A stretch of 41,840 nucleotides of DNA, from the NCBI GenBank assembly GCA_020845455.1, contig JADLFO010000304.1, forward strand, positions 1-41,840, written 5' to 3'. The number at the start of each line of letters is the position of its first letter. Within the stretch, counting starts at the first letter, position 1. Below are positions 24,554-31,389 of this stretch, one piece after another. The DNA comes from Caldilineaceae bacterium. GTDB lineage: Bacteria; Chloroflexota; Anaerolineae; Caldilineales; Caldilineaceae. Position numbers and translations under genes: made by a program. The notes under the pieces were generated by a model. It was not told the DNA's origin and did not search any database. It saw only the letters and a program-made list of their open reading frames with translations.

Positions 24554-24973
24554 TCAAAGCGCTTTGGGGGCGCTCAATTGGCTCAAGAGTTGATCGAGCG
24601 TAGCCAGGCCATGGTTGACCGCTACAGGCCGGCGTTCGGCATCCAGCCAGACGGTGGTGGGCACAGTCATGATGCCAAAAAAGCGCGCCGCGGTCTCATG
24701 CTGCACGGCGTCAAGCGTGTGAACCGAGACCTGGGTCTGTGCGCTCAACTGCTTCACGATCGGCGTCTGTCGCAGACGGCATTGCGCACAGTCGGCGGTC
24801 GTGAAATAGATCAGTGCGGGCCGGCCCGCGCGGACCAACGCGTCCAGGTCCGCGGGCAGCGGGAGACGCGACGCCTCGGCCAACCGCCGCTGTTGGCCCC
24901 AGCGCCAAAATGCATAGACGGCGGCAAGCAGCGCCGCAGCGAGCAACAGCACCCACACTCGTTCAAGCAACAT
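24554..24973 (-). CDS. Membrane-anchored thioredoxin-like protein
   Basis: A 139-residue protein with one N-terminal membrane helix (about residues 6-25) and a thioredoxin-fold domain. The redox site is Cys62-Ala-Gln-Cys65 in YFTTADCAQCRL, and the family's cis-proline lies in MTVPTTVW. The domain should face the outside of the membrane, where it could form or reduce disulfides or pass on sulfur. AAAGGA lies about seven bases upstream of the ATG. It follows the DUF4395 gene in the same direction, and that pairing is common. A proposed link to cysteine and sulfur metabolism is an inference from the neighbouring cysM, E1 and carrier genes. Confidence 0.88.
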   Translation of the reverse strand: MLLERVWVLLLAAALLAAVYAFWRWGQQRRLAEASRLPLPADLDALVRAGRPALIYFTTADCAQCRLRQTPIVKQLSAQTQVSVHTLDAVQHETAARFFGIMTVPTTVWLDAERRPVAVNHGLATLDQLLSQLSAPKAL

Positions 24974-25002
24974 ACTCGATCCTTTATGGTCGTAGAGGCC
25001 GT

Positions 25003-25049
25003 GCGTACGGACACGATATGTACGGACACGAACTATCGTGTCCGTACGC
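25003..25049. repeat. Three-copy GTACGGACACGA palindromic element
   Basis: The word GTACGGACACGA occurs as direct copies at 25005-25016 and 25020-25031 and as its reverse complement at 25036-25047. Copies two and three form a perfect 12-base stem with a four-base loop (ACTA). Copies one and three can form a 14-base stem (25003-25016 with 25036-25049). The two hairpins exclude one another. The element is 30 bases upstream of the thioredoxin start and could be an operator or RNA switch. Confidence 0.9.
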
Positions 25050-25092
25050 GCATAGTAGTGCTACAACCCCCGCGATTCTGCCTGTTTCTTTC

Positions 25093-25130
25093 CTCTGGAC
25101 TCTGCGCCCTCTGCGACTTTGCGGTGAATT
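25093..25130 (-). repeat. CGCAAAG dispersed repeat, copy 2
   Basis: In the minus orientation this reads TTCACCGCAAAGTCGCAGAG and continues GGCGCAGAG. It lies directly after the stop of the DUF4395 gene. Confidence 0.75.
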
Positions 25131-25137
25131 CCTCTCC

Positions 25138-25647
25138 TTATGGCTGCCGCCAGACGGGCAGATCCAGCCGCAGCCCGCGGCGCGCCAGTTGATAATAGAT
25201 AAAACAGCCCAGGCAGAAGCCCAAAAAGAGGTTGACCGCGGCCAGGACGACGACCCCCCCCGCCAGCAGCCAGCCGGCGACGGTCGCCCCCGTTTCCAGC
25301 GCGGCCAGCGCGCCAAGCAAGACCAGCCCGCCCAGGCCCTGGGCGAAGAGATGGGGCTGCGGCGCATCCGGCTCTATCTGCGGGCGCACGACCCCTGCAG
25401 GCCGCAGGACGCGCTGATAGAACAGCTTGAACAGCCCGGCGCGCGGCCAGACCGTCCCGACCAACATCACCAGCGCCACAAAGGCAACCAGCCACACCTG
25501 GTCCAACAAAAAGGCGACCAGCAGCAGCGTGATAATACAGGCCTGGTTGACACGCAGCGCGCTTTGGTCCACCTGCGTGGCCGCAGGCGCAGCCGATTTC
25601 ACTGCCATCGATTTGGGTGCAGCCGTCGTGTTCATGGATGTGTTCAT
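25138..25647 (-). CDS. DUF4395 family membrane protein
   Basis: A 169-residue membrane protein of the DUF4395 family. After a short soluble N-terminus, VDQSALRVNQACIITLLLVAFLLD begins the conserved domain, with about four hydrophobic segments. The cysteine-bearing signature NLFLGFCLGCFIYYQL is near the C-terminus. The Cys-Leu-Gly-Cys pair inside a membrane helix suggests redox or sulfur handling, and such genes commonly sit beside thioredoxin genes as here. Its ATG overlaps the cysM stop by four bases (ATGA), so it is translated in the same operon as cysM. A second ATG four codons later is also possible. Confidence 0.88.
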   Translation of the reverse strand: MNTSMNTTAAPKSMAVKSAAPAATQVDQSALRVNQACIITLLLVAFLLDQVWLVAFVALVMLVGTVWPRAGLFKLFYQRVLRPAGVVRPQIEPDAPQPHLFAQGLGGLVLLGALAALETGATVAGWLLAGGVVVLAAVNLFLGFCLGCFIYYQLARRGLRLDLPVWRQP

Positions 25648-26648
25648 GGGCGGTCAAAGATCCCTAGGCTGACATATTTGCTGCCGTCGTCGGGCAGAAG
25701 GGTAACGACTACGCCATCGTCCAGTTCAGACGCCACTTGGATCGCACCGGCCATCGCCGCGCCCGAACTGGCGCCTACAAACAGCCCCGCTTCCTGAACC
25801 AACCGCCGGGTCATACGCCAGGTCTCCTCGGCGTCGATGCCAAGCTGCCGGTCGGCCAAACCTGGGTCATAGATGCCGGGCAAGATAGCCGTGGGCAGAT
25901 ACTTTAGCCCTTCGATCACCGACAGTTCATCTTCAGGCTGCAGCGCCACCAGTTGGATGGCGGGGTTGCGGCTCTTGAGATAGCGCCCGGCGCCGACAAA
26001 GGTGCCGGTCGTGCCCAGCCCCGCCACAAAATGGGTCACCGTGCCGCGGCTCTGCTGCCAAATCTCCGGGCCGGTGGTCTCATAGTGCGCCTGCCAGTTG
26101 GCCGGGTTGTTGTACTGGTTGGCATAGAAGTAGCGCTCCGGGTGGGCGGCGACCCGTTCGCGCACCTTGCGGATCGCGCCGTCCGAGCCTTCCAGCGGGT
26201 CCGACTCGATCAGCTGTGCGCCATAGGCGCGCACGAGCGCCTTGCGCTCCCGGCTGACATTGCCGGGCATGACCAGATGCACCTCATAGCCCTTGACCGC
26301 GCCGATCAATGCAAAGGCGATGCCCGTATTGCCGGAACTGCTGTCGATCAACACCTTGCCCGGCCCCAACTGGCCGGTACGCTCGGCGTCTTGCACGATG
26401 CGCAGCGCGGCGCGCGCCTTGACCGACCCGCTGGGGTTGAACCATTCCGCCTTGGCGTAGACGCCGACGCGCGGCGACACGCCAAACTGCCGAGCAAAGC
26501 TGCTCAAGTCCAACAGCGGCGTGTTGCCCACATGCGCCAAGATATCGCCGGTCTGGGGCAGCGCCAGCGGGCGCATGCGCGGGCGCGGCGCAGGCGTAAC
26601 AAGCGGGACATAGGGGGAGTGACCAGCTACCGGTTGTTGCAGATTCAT
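25644..26648 (-). CDS. cysM: Cysteine synthase, CysM-type (PLP-dependent)
   Basis: A 334-residue fold-type II PLP enzyme that makes cysteine. The PLP lysine is Lys77 in NPSGSVKARAA; SSGNTG binds the cofactor phosphate side, and GLGTTGTFVG is the glycine-rich loop. In the neighbourhood of a ThiS/MoaD-like carrier, an E1-like activator and a JAMM peptidase it most resembles the mycobacterial CysM, which uses O-phosphoserine and a carrier thiocarboxylate. This donor choice is inferred from context. The start at 26648 has GGAGG five bases upstream; a GTG four codons earlier does not. The gene overlaps the DUF4395 gene by four bases. Confidence 0.92.
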   Translation of the reverse strand: MNLQQPVAGHSPYVPLVTPAPRPRMRPLALPQTGDILAHVGNTPLLDLSSFARQFGVSPRVGVYAKAEWFNPSGSVKARAALRIVQDAERTGQLGPGKVLIDSSSGNTGIAFALIGAVKGYEVHLVMPGNVSRERKALVRAYGAQLIESDPLEGSDGAIRKVRERVAAHPERYFYANQYNNPANWQAHYETTGPEIWQQSRGTVTHFVAGLGTTGTFVGAGRYLKSRNPAIQLVALQPEDELSVIEGLKYLPTAILPGIYDPGLADRQLGIDAEETWRMTRRLVQEAGLFVGASSGAAMAGAIQVASELDDGVVVTLLPDDGSKYVSLGIFDRP

Positions 26649-26756
26649 CTGTCCCTCCACGGCATGGATCGGCGGCGGACTCTATACGCACCTGATATCG
26701 CCTGGGCCTGCCACAGCCCGCCGCGATCCTCTGCCATCACAGTGGCTCAACAGCGG

Positions 26757-27998
26757 CTAGGCCGCCACCAGTTCCTGTTCGTGCGAATGCGCCTGGCCCG
26801 CGCCATTGCGGGAAGGCAGGCCGCAGAACTGCTCATAGTCGATCAATTCCGTCACGGTTGGATGCTCACCGCAGACGGGGCAGGCCGGGTCCTTGCGCAC
26901 CTTGAGCGTGCGGAAGCTCATATCCAGCGTGTCGATCATCAGCAGACGGCCCACCAACGGCTCGCCGATGCCCAAGATCAGCTTCATCGCCTCGACCGCT
27001 TGCATCGACCCGACCAGACCGGGCAGCACGCCCAAGACGCCCGCTTCGGCGCAGCTCGGCACCTCGCCCGGCGGCGGCGGGTCGGGATAGAGACAGCGGT
27101 AGCACGGGCCGCCCTCGATCCCCTGTTCCGGCGCGGCGGGCCGGTAGACCGTCACCTGGCCTTCGAACATAAAGATGCTGGCGTCCACCAGCGTCTTGCC
27201 CAGGAACTGGCAGGCATCGTTGACCAGATAGCGCGTCGGGAAGTTGTCCGACCCGTTGAGCACGATGTCATAGTTGCGGATGATCTCCAGCGCGTTGTGG
27301 CTGGTGATCGGCTCGCGGTGGGTCACCACCTTGACATCGGGGTTGAGGTCGCGCAGCCGGTCGGCGGCAGAGTCCACCTTATAGCGGCCCAAATCCTTGA
27401 GACCGTGCAGCACCTGGCGCTGCAGGTTGGACTTGTCCACGACGTCGAAATCCACGATGCCGATGACGCCCACGCCCGCCGCCGCCAAGTACAGCCCGGC
27501 GGGGCTGCCCAGCCCCCCCGCGCCGATCAACAGCACCTTGGCCTCCAACAGTTTGATCTGTCCGGCCTCGCCCACTTCGTTGAGCAGCGTGTGGCGGCTG
27601 TAGCGGATGCGCTGCTCTTCGGTCAGCACGGTGGGGATCTTGAATTCGAACCCGGCGTTTTTCCAGCCGTTGAACCCGCCGATCAGCGAGATCGTATTGG
27701 TGTACCCCATCTCCTGCAGGTTGCGCGCGGCCAGCGCCGAGCGCACCCCGCCCGCACAGTAGACGACCACCGGCTTGGAGCGGTCCGGCTGGTGCTGCTC
27801 GATCTGAAGCTCCAGAAAGCCGCGCGGGATAAAGATTGCGCCGGGCAAATGGCCCTGCACAAACTCGTCGCGCTCGCGCACGTCGACCACGGTAAGCTCG
27901 TCGCCGCTCGCAAGCCACTGCTTGAGTTCCTGGGGCGAAAGCTCCTGGATCTGCTGTTTGGCAAGTTGGACCAACTGGTCACGGTTTAGACGCGTCAT
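26757..27998 (-). CDS. E1-like sulfur-carrier adenylyltransferase/sulfurtransferase with N-terminal rhodanese domain (MoeZ/MoeB-like)
   Basis: A 413-residue enzyme expected to adenylate the C-terminus of the adjacent ThiS/MoaD-like carrier and load it with sulfur. Residues 15-118 are a rhodanese domain with catalytic Cys81 (VVVYCAGGVRS). Residues 125-385 are a ThiF/MoeB domain with the ATP loop GAGGLGSP (159-166), the arginine-containing SNLQRQVLH, and a zinc site formed by Cys299/Cys302 and Cys373/Cys376. In the well-known MoeZ and MOCS3 proteins the rhodanese domain is C-terminal, so the order here is reversed. It lies 17 bases downstream of the carrier gene. GAGGAG is nine bases before the ATG. 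A role in molybdopterin or tRNA thiolation is also possible. Confidence 0.92.
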   Translation of the reverse strand: MTRLNRDQLVQLAKQQIQELSPQELKQWLASGDELTVVDVRERDEFVQGHLPGAIFIPRGFLELQIEQHQPDRSKPVVVYCAGGVRSALAARNLQEMGYTNTISLIGGFNGWKNAGFEFKIPTVLTEEQRIRYSRHTLLNEVGEAGQIKLLEAKVLLIGAGGLGSPAGLYLAAAGVGVIGIVDFDVVDKSNLQRQVLHGLKDLGRYKVDSAADRLRDLNPDVKVVTHREPITSHNALEIIRNYDIVLNGSDNFPTRYLVNDACQFLGKTLVDASIFMFEGQVTVYRPAAPEQGIEGGPCYRCLYPDPPPPGEVPSCAEAGVLGVLPGLVGSMQAVEAMKLILGIGEPLVGRLLMIDTLDMSFRTLKVRKDPACPVCGEHPTVTELIDYEQFCGLPSRNGAGQAHSHEQELVAA

Positions 27999-28015
27999 CT
28001 TCGCTGCTCCTCGGC

Positions 28016-28294
28016 CTAGGCCGCGCCGCCGGCCATGGCCGGGACAATTGAGACGCGGTCTGCTGTGTCTACCGGCGTCTCCAGTCCCTGCAGGGCGCGG
28101 ATCTCGTCGTCGTTGAGAAAGATGTTGATAAAGCGCTTGACGTTGCCGTCGCCGTCGAGCAGCTTGTCCGAGATGCCCGGATATTGCGAATCGACCGCCG
28201 CGAGGACGTCGCCGACGGTGGCCGCATCGACGATGAGCTTAGAATTGCCGCCGGTCAGCCGGCGCAGCGGGGTCGGAACGAGCACAGTTGCCAT
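28016..28294 (-). CDS. ThiS/MoaD-family sulfur carrier protein (CysO-like) ending Gly-Gly-Ala-Ala
   Basis: A 92-residue beta-grasp sulfur carrier: VLVPTPLRRLTGG near the start, a central helix (VGDVLAAVDSQYPGI), VKRFINIFLNDDEIR, and the terminal segment DRVSIVPAMAGG. Carriers of this family are adenylated and thiocarboxylated on a C-terminal Gly-Gly. This one has two extra alanines after the di-glycine; the codons GGC GGC GCG GCC TAG are clear at 28016-28030. It should therefore be inactive until those residues are removed. It is first in a minus-strand series with the E1-like enzyme and CysM, and the closest functional parallel is mycobacterial CysO. Ribosome sites AAGGAG or GAAGG precede the ATG. 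Confidence 0.9.
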   Translation of the reverse strand: MATVLVPTPLRRLTGGNSKLIVDAATVGDVLAAVDSQYPGISDKLLDGDGNVKRFINIFLNDDEIRALQGLETPVDTADRVSIVPAMAGGAA

Positions 28295-28718
28295 GAAACT
28301 ACCTTCTCCTTCGTGTTTCTAAAATGGTTCAAGCTTAATCTTCTATACGGAACAGGACTGCTATGCGCCCAATCGGAAATACAAAACCGAGTCCATCTAG
28401 CGATGAACTCGGCTGGAAAGCCATTCAATTTAGAGAAGACACCCAAGGTCAGACGTCGATGTCTGGTGAGTCTGCTTGCAGGTATAAGCTCCAGAACACG
28501 CCTACGCCTACCGCTCTTCTCTGTTGTCAGCTTTCATCTTCGCAACGCGCTCACCGCTTGCTGTTCGAGTCCGCGGGGCAACCGGCGCCATGCCGGCGGC
28601 ACCCGCTAGCGACACGAGCAACAGGGTTGAAGGCAGCCAAAGCGAAGTGAAAAGGCCATAAAATCGGGTTTAGGTCCTCGGTCTACACAGCCCAATGGGC
28701 CAAAACGTACACCAACCG
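28295..28718 (-). promoter_or_regulatory. Candidate structured leader or small RNA upstream of the sulfur-carrier operon
   Basis: The 539-base gap between the sulfur carrier and the secreted protein (28295-28833) contains no convincing gene. It has lower GC than its surroundings at the carrier-proximal end. From the promoter at 28725-28753 a transcript would run about 424 bases to the carrier ATG. Within it are a GC-rich hairpin (CCGGC/GCCGG, near 28582-28596), a short CAGAC/GTCTG hairpin, and the strong terminator-like hairpin at 28387-28412. I compared it by eye with SAM, TPP, cobalamin and molybdenum-cofactor riboswitches, tmRNA, RNase P, 6S and SRP RNA and found no match. It could be an attenuated 5' leader or a separate RNA of about 335 bases. 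Confidence 0.5.
28380..28412 (-). terminator. Intrinsic terminator or attenuator in the leader
   Basis: On the minus strand CCGAGTTCAT and ATGGACTCGG (28403-28412 and 28387-28396) form a 10-base stem with one G-U pair and a six-base loop. It is followed by TTTTGTATTT. It lies about 90 bases before the carrier start, so it either ends an upstream transcript or controls read-through into the operon. Confidence 0.65.
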
Positions 28719-28724
28719 GGCGCT

Positions 28725-28753
28725 AGTATAGCCGCGCCATTTTGCTTTGTCAA
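28725..28753 (-). promoter_or_regulatory. Consensus-like promoter for the leader and sulfur-carrier operon
   Basis: On the minus strand TTGACA (28748-28753) is followed after exactly 17 bases by TATACT (28725-28730). The -35 box is perfect and the -10 box has five of six consensus bases. Transcription would start near 28718, about 115 bases beyond the stop of the secreted-protein gene. Confidence 0.7.
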
Positions 28754-28833
28754 TGTCGCGCGCCACAAAAAAACAACTGCCCCCAGTATGGCAGAACGGC
28801 GCGCCGTTTTGGGTGGGGTGGCTTACAGAACGG

Positions 28834-30348
28834 TCAGGGCGCCAAACGCACCAGCGGCAGATAGACCGCCGGATCGCCAATCGCCCGGCGTTTAGCATCA
28901 CTCATGCTCATTCCCACATAGTCCTCCAACGGGCCAAGCCGTGAACGTTCGGTGGCGATGCGCCGCTGAAGCGGCGGGCCGGCCACATCCGACAGTTGAT
29001 CCAGATAACTCTCTAGAGCATCCACCCGGGCTTGGGTGATCACAGCGCGTCCGTCGCCGTCCACCAAACTGCGCAGCGGCTCTTGCCACAGCAGCACCCC
29101 GTCCAGGGCTGCTGTACGCAGCGTCTCATTCGTAAACGTCTGAACCAGGATTTCGGGGTTAGCGGTGTAGTACATCTCGATATAGCGCCGCCCGTCCAGC
29201 GTCGGCCTGAGCACCTGGTCGCGCACACGGTAGATCAGCGGCAGATCGATCTCCTCATCTGCACGGATATCCGCCTGTGTCAAAGCCAGCCCCGGCGGTT
29301 CCGGCAGTTCCAGACTGCTTAGGCACAACGCCGTGCAGGCGCAGTCAATATAGACCTCCACCTGGGCGCTGCCGGTCAACGCGCCGTCGCTGACCGTATA
29401 GCCAAAGGAATCGGACGCCCTGGCCTCGTCCAGTTGGTACACGATAGTCCGCCCCGTCAAGCTCCCCGCCGAACCATAAAACGGTTCCGTAACCTCGACC
29501 ACCTCTAGGCGGTCCAAGTTCGGATCGCTGTCATTGCCGAGTACGTCAAAGAATTCCAACAACGGCAGGCTGCGGTTATCACCATCTAGGACAAAGGTGT
29601 CGTCGACCGCATTGGGAGGCCGATTGGTGTCGTCGCGGTAGATCACGATGCGCCAGTTGTCCACGCCTTGATCGATCACCATATCCTGATCGCCGGGCAC
29701 GGGCGGCTGTGTGCTGCCCCGGCTGTTGCTGCGCGTAAAGCCAAAACGGATGCTGCCGCCGCTAACCCGAAAATCAGGGTGATCCCCAGAGCCGTCCACT
29801 GCCACAAAATCATCGGCGGTGAGTTGATTCAGCGACTTGGTTTCCCAGGTAGAACTGGAATTTTGGGCGATAAAGCGGATGAAGTTGGTGGCGCGAAAAA
29901 GCCGTCCACCCTGCTCGATTACCGGCTGTGTGGTGCTAAAGGCTTCGGCAAAGGGGAAGCTGAGGATGATGCCGTCCTCGCGGTAATCAATCGCACGGAT
30001 CTCGCCGTCTAGAGGAGGACGGTACCTCTCGGTGAGATATAGATGAGTCACGGCCACGGTCGCCAGCGCCTCGCCGGTGACAGGCGGCAGGCGGTGCGAC
30101 ATAAAGCGGAACGCGCCTGGATTGCCGCCGCTTGCCTGTCGGGTCACGCTGAATGTGCCACCGCCGTTTACATCAGCCGTGACGCTCCACACAAAAGACA
30201 GAAAGGTATCGTCCTCAATCACGACGGGAGGCCGCTCTTGGTTAGGATACCGGGTAGACGGGGCAGCCTGACTCGTTTTGCAGATTCCAAGGGAGAGGGC
30301 AGCGATGGACAGCAGCAATCCAAAGGCAAATCTTGCGGCCATTTTCAT
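28834..30348 (-). CDS. Secreted protein with an Ig-like/cadherin-type repeat, function unknown
   Basis: A 504-residue exported protein with an N-terminal signal sequence (hydrophobic stretch FAFGLLLSIAALSLGICKTSQAA, split around a possible lipobox-like Cys). Around the middle, NRPPNAVDDTFVLDGDN and LEFFDVLGNDSDPNLDRLEVVEV form the calcium-binding-like tandem Ig/cadherin pattern of bacterial surface proteins, closed by FGYTVSDGALTGSAQVEVYI. A Cys-rich segment (DCACTALCLSSLELPEPPG) follows, then a helical C-terminus. No catalytic motif is recognised. The start is taken at 30348, just after GGGAGG; ATG 30342 is equally plausible and the frame's upstream TTG is not. GC content is lower than that of most neighbours. 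It lies between the JAMM peptidase and the sulfur-carrier gene. Confidence 0.75.
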   Translation of the reverse strand: MKMAARFAFGLLLSIAALSLGICKTSQAAPSTRYPNQERPPVVIEDDTFLSFVWSVTADVNGGGTFSVTRQASGGNPGAFRFMSHRLPPVTGEALATVAVTHLYLTERYRPPLDGEIRAIDYREDGIILSFPFAEAFSTTQPVIEQGGRLFRATNFIRFIAQNSSSTWETKSLNQLTADDFVAVDGSGDHPDFRVSGGSIRFGFTRSNSRGSTQPPVPGDQDMVIDQGVDNWRIVIYRDDTNRPPNAVDDTFVLDGDNRSLPLLEFFDVLGNDSDPNLDRLEVVEVTEPFYGSAGSLTGRTIVYQLDEARASDSFGYTVSDGALTGSAQVEVYIDCACTALCLSSLELPEPPGLALTQADIRADEEIDLPLIYRVRDQVLRPTLDGRRYIEMYYTANPEILVQTFTNETLRTAALDGVLLWQEPLRSLVDGDGRAVITQARVDALESYLDQLSDVAGPPLQRRIATERSRLGPLEDYVGMSMSDAKRRAIGDPAVYLPLVRLAP

Positions 30349-30484
30349 GCTCCTCCCAGGCCGGTTCAAGCGGGTTCAGCACTGCGCATCCCAACTCAAA
30401 TCAGCCTACTCCACAAATAACAGCGTGCGAGCAGGCTCATTATAGGCGATTTAGCGGGGTCGCGTGTGGTACAAAATATGAACC

Positions 30485-31108
30485 TTATCCTACCACCCGC
30501 ACCGGATGTTCAACGACCTCGACCACGCGGCCCTCTAACTCGCCGGGGTTCTCTTCGTCGGCCAGCATCACCGCATAGAAGGGCGGCGAAGCCACGCCCG
30601 CCACGCTCTCCAGGATATCCGGCACACGCGCGCCCGCCGCTTGGTAATAGGCAAAGAGGCGCGGGCGCGTCTCATAGACCGGCAGCGCCGCCCTAAGCGC
30701 GATCCAGTCCATCTCCAAAAAATGGGGGGTCATGCGAAAGGCGCGGATCACCGGCGCGGCGTCGTGTTCCAGCGAACAGATCAAGTAGATGCACTCCGGA
30801 TAGTGCGCGTTCCAAGCGTCGGTGGCCGACGGATAGGCCACCGAGACGGGGTGCGAGTGATAGATGCCCATCATCTCTTCGCCCCGGTCTTCAAACTCAA
30901 ACTGGAGCAGAAGCGTCTGCGGGTCTACCTCATAGTTTTCGATGCGTTCGGCGGCGATGTTGCGCCCGCGGATCGCCTCAACCGCGGTCAAACTCACGCC
31001 GCGCAGCACGCCGCAAATCTCTTCGGGCTTGCCCTCGCGCGCATGGGCGATGATCGCGGCATAGGCCGCCGCAGGCAAGGTCACAGGCTGGTCAGACAAC
31101 AGAGTCAT
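30485..31108 (-). CDS. JAMM/MPN-domain metallopeptidase (Mec-like)
   Basis: A 207-residue zinc peptidase of the JAMM family. The motif is complete: a glutamate at 29/30 (KPEEICGVL) and H-x-H-x7-S-x2-D as His84, His86, Ser94, Asp97 ([16 protein letters not shown]). In mycobacteria the homologous Mec protein releases cysteine from the CysO-cysteine adduct; in Pseudomonas the QbsD protein removes two residues after the Gly-Gly of a sulfur carrier. Either activity would suit the carrier gene two genes downstream. A C-terminal extension of about 55 residues lies beyond the core domain. GAGGAG precedes the ATG, and the gene is divergent from dctP. Confidence 0.9.
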   Translation of the reverse strand: MTLLSDQPVTLPAAAYAAIIAHAREGKPEEICGVLRGVSLTAVEAIRGRNIAAERIENYEVDPQTLLLQFEFEDRGEEMMGIYHSHPVSVAYPSATDAWNAHYPECIYLICSLEHDAAPVIRAFRMTPHFLEMDWIALRAALPVYETRPRLFAYYQAAGARVPDILESVAGVASPPFYAVMLADEENPGELEGRVVEVVEHPVRVVG

Positions 31109-31154
31109 GGCTCCTCATCCCATCATGGCGCAGATACAGCGGAAGATACCAGAC

Positions 31155-31195
31155 AAATCTACCGCAAAGGTCGCAAAGTGCGCAAAGAAGCAGGG
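31155..31195 (+). repeat. CGCAAAG dispersed repeat, copy 3
   Basis: ACCGCAAAGGTCGCAAAGTG followed by CGCAAAGAAGCAGG gives three near-heptamer units. It lies in the divergent spacer between the JAMM peptidase and dctP. Confidence 0.8.
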
Positions 31196-31236
31196 AGTAG
31201 GGTGCAGAAGCAGAGCGGCGCGCGCTAGAGGTTCCG

Positions 31237-31270
31237 CCCCTATTCCCTACTGCCCACTGCCTATTGCCCA
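31237..31270 (-). repeat. GGCAGTAGG-type repeat, left copy
   Basis: In the minus orientation it reads TGGGCAATAGGCAGTGGGCA and continues GTAGGGAATAGGGG. It matches, in inverted orientation, the element at 32526-32561 on the other side of dctP. Confidence 0.8.
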
Positions 31271-31278
31271 GATGTCGC

Positions 31279-31308
31279 TTGACGGCGCGGCCTGGGGTTC
31301 GCTACAAT
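31279..31308 (+). promoter_or_regulatory. Putative promoter of dctP
   Basis: TTGACG (31279-31284) and TACAAT (31303-31308) are 18 bases apart. An AAAGGAGG is placed about seven bases before the dctP ATG at 31390. No operator is recognised. Confidence 0.6.
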
Positions 31309-31389
31309 GGGCCGCAGCCCCCCGTTTTCCCAGCTTGACAACCGAATCCACTGCACCCGCAATAGGAGCCGCCCAAAGGAGGCACACCC

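Noticed and set aside
25953-27989. Plus-strand open frame of 678 codons
   Set aside because: It runs antisense to cysM and the E1-like gene, which are clear family members. The antisense product has no recognisable domain and arises from high-GC codon bias.
28561-28600. TTCGAGTCC (tRNA T-loop-like) and GGCAACC (SAM-I riboswitch-like) words on the plus strand
   Set aside because: The flanking bases do not form a T-stem or acceptor stem, and the rest of the SAM-I core is absent. The downstream operon is on the opposite strand.
28295-28718. tmRNA, RNase P, 6S or SRP RNA in the leader region
   Set aside because: I compared the conserved words of each class (for example the tmRNA acceptor and tag region, the RNase P GAGGAAAGTCC box and the SRP apical loop) with the minus strand and found none.
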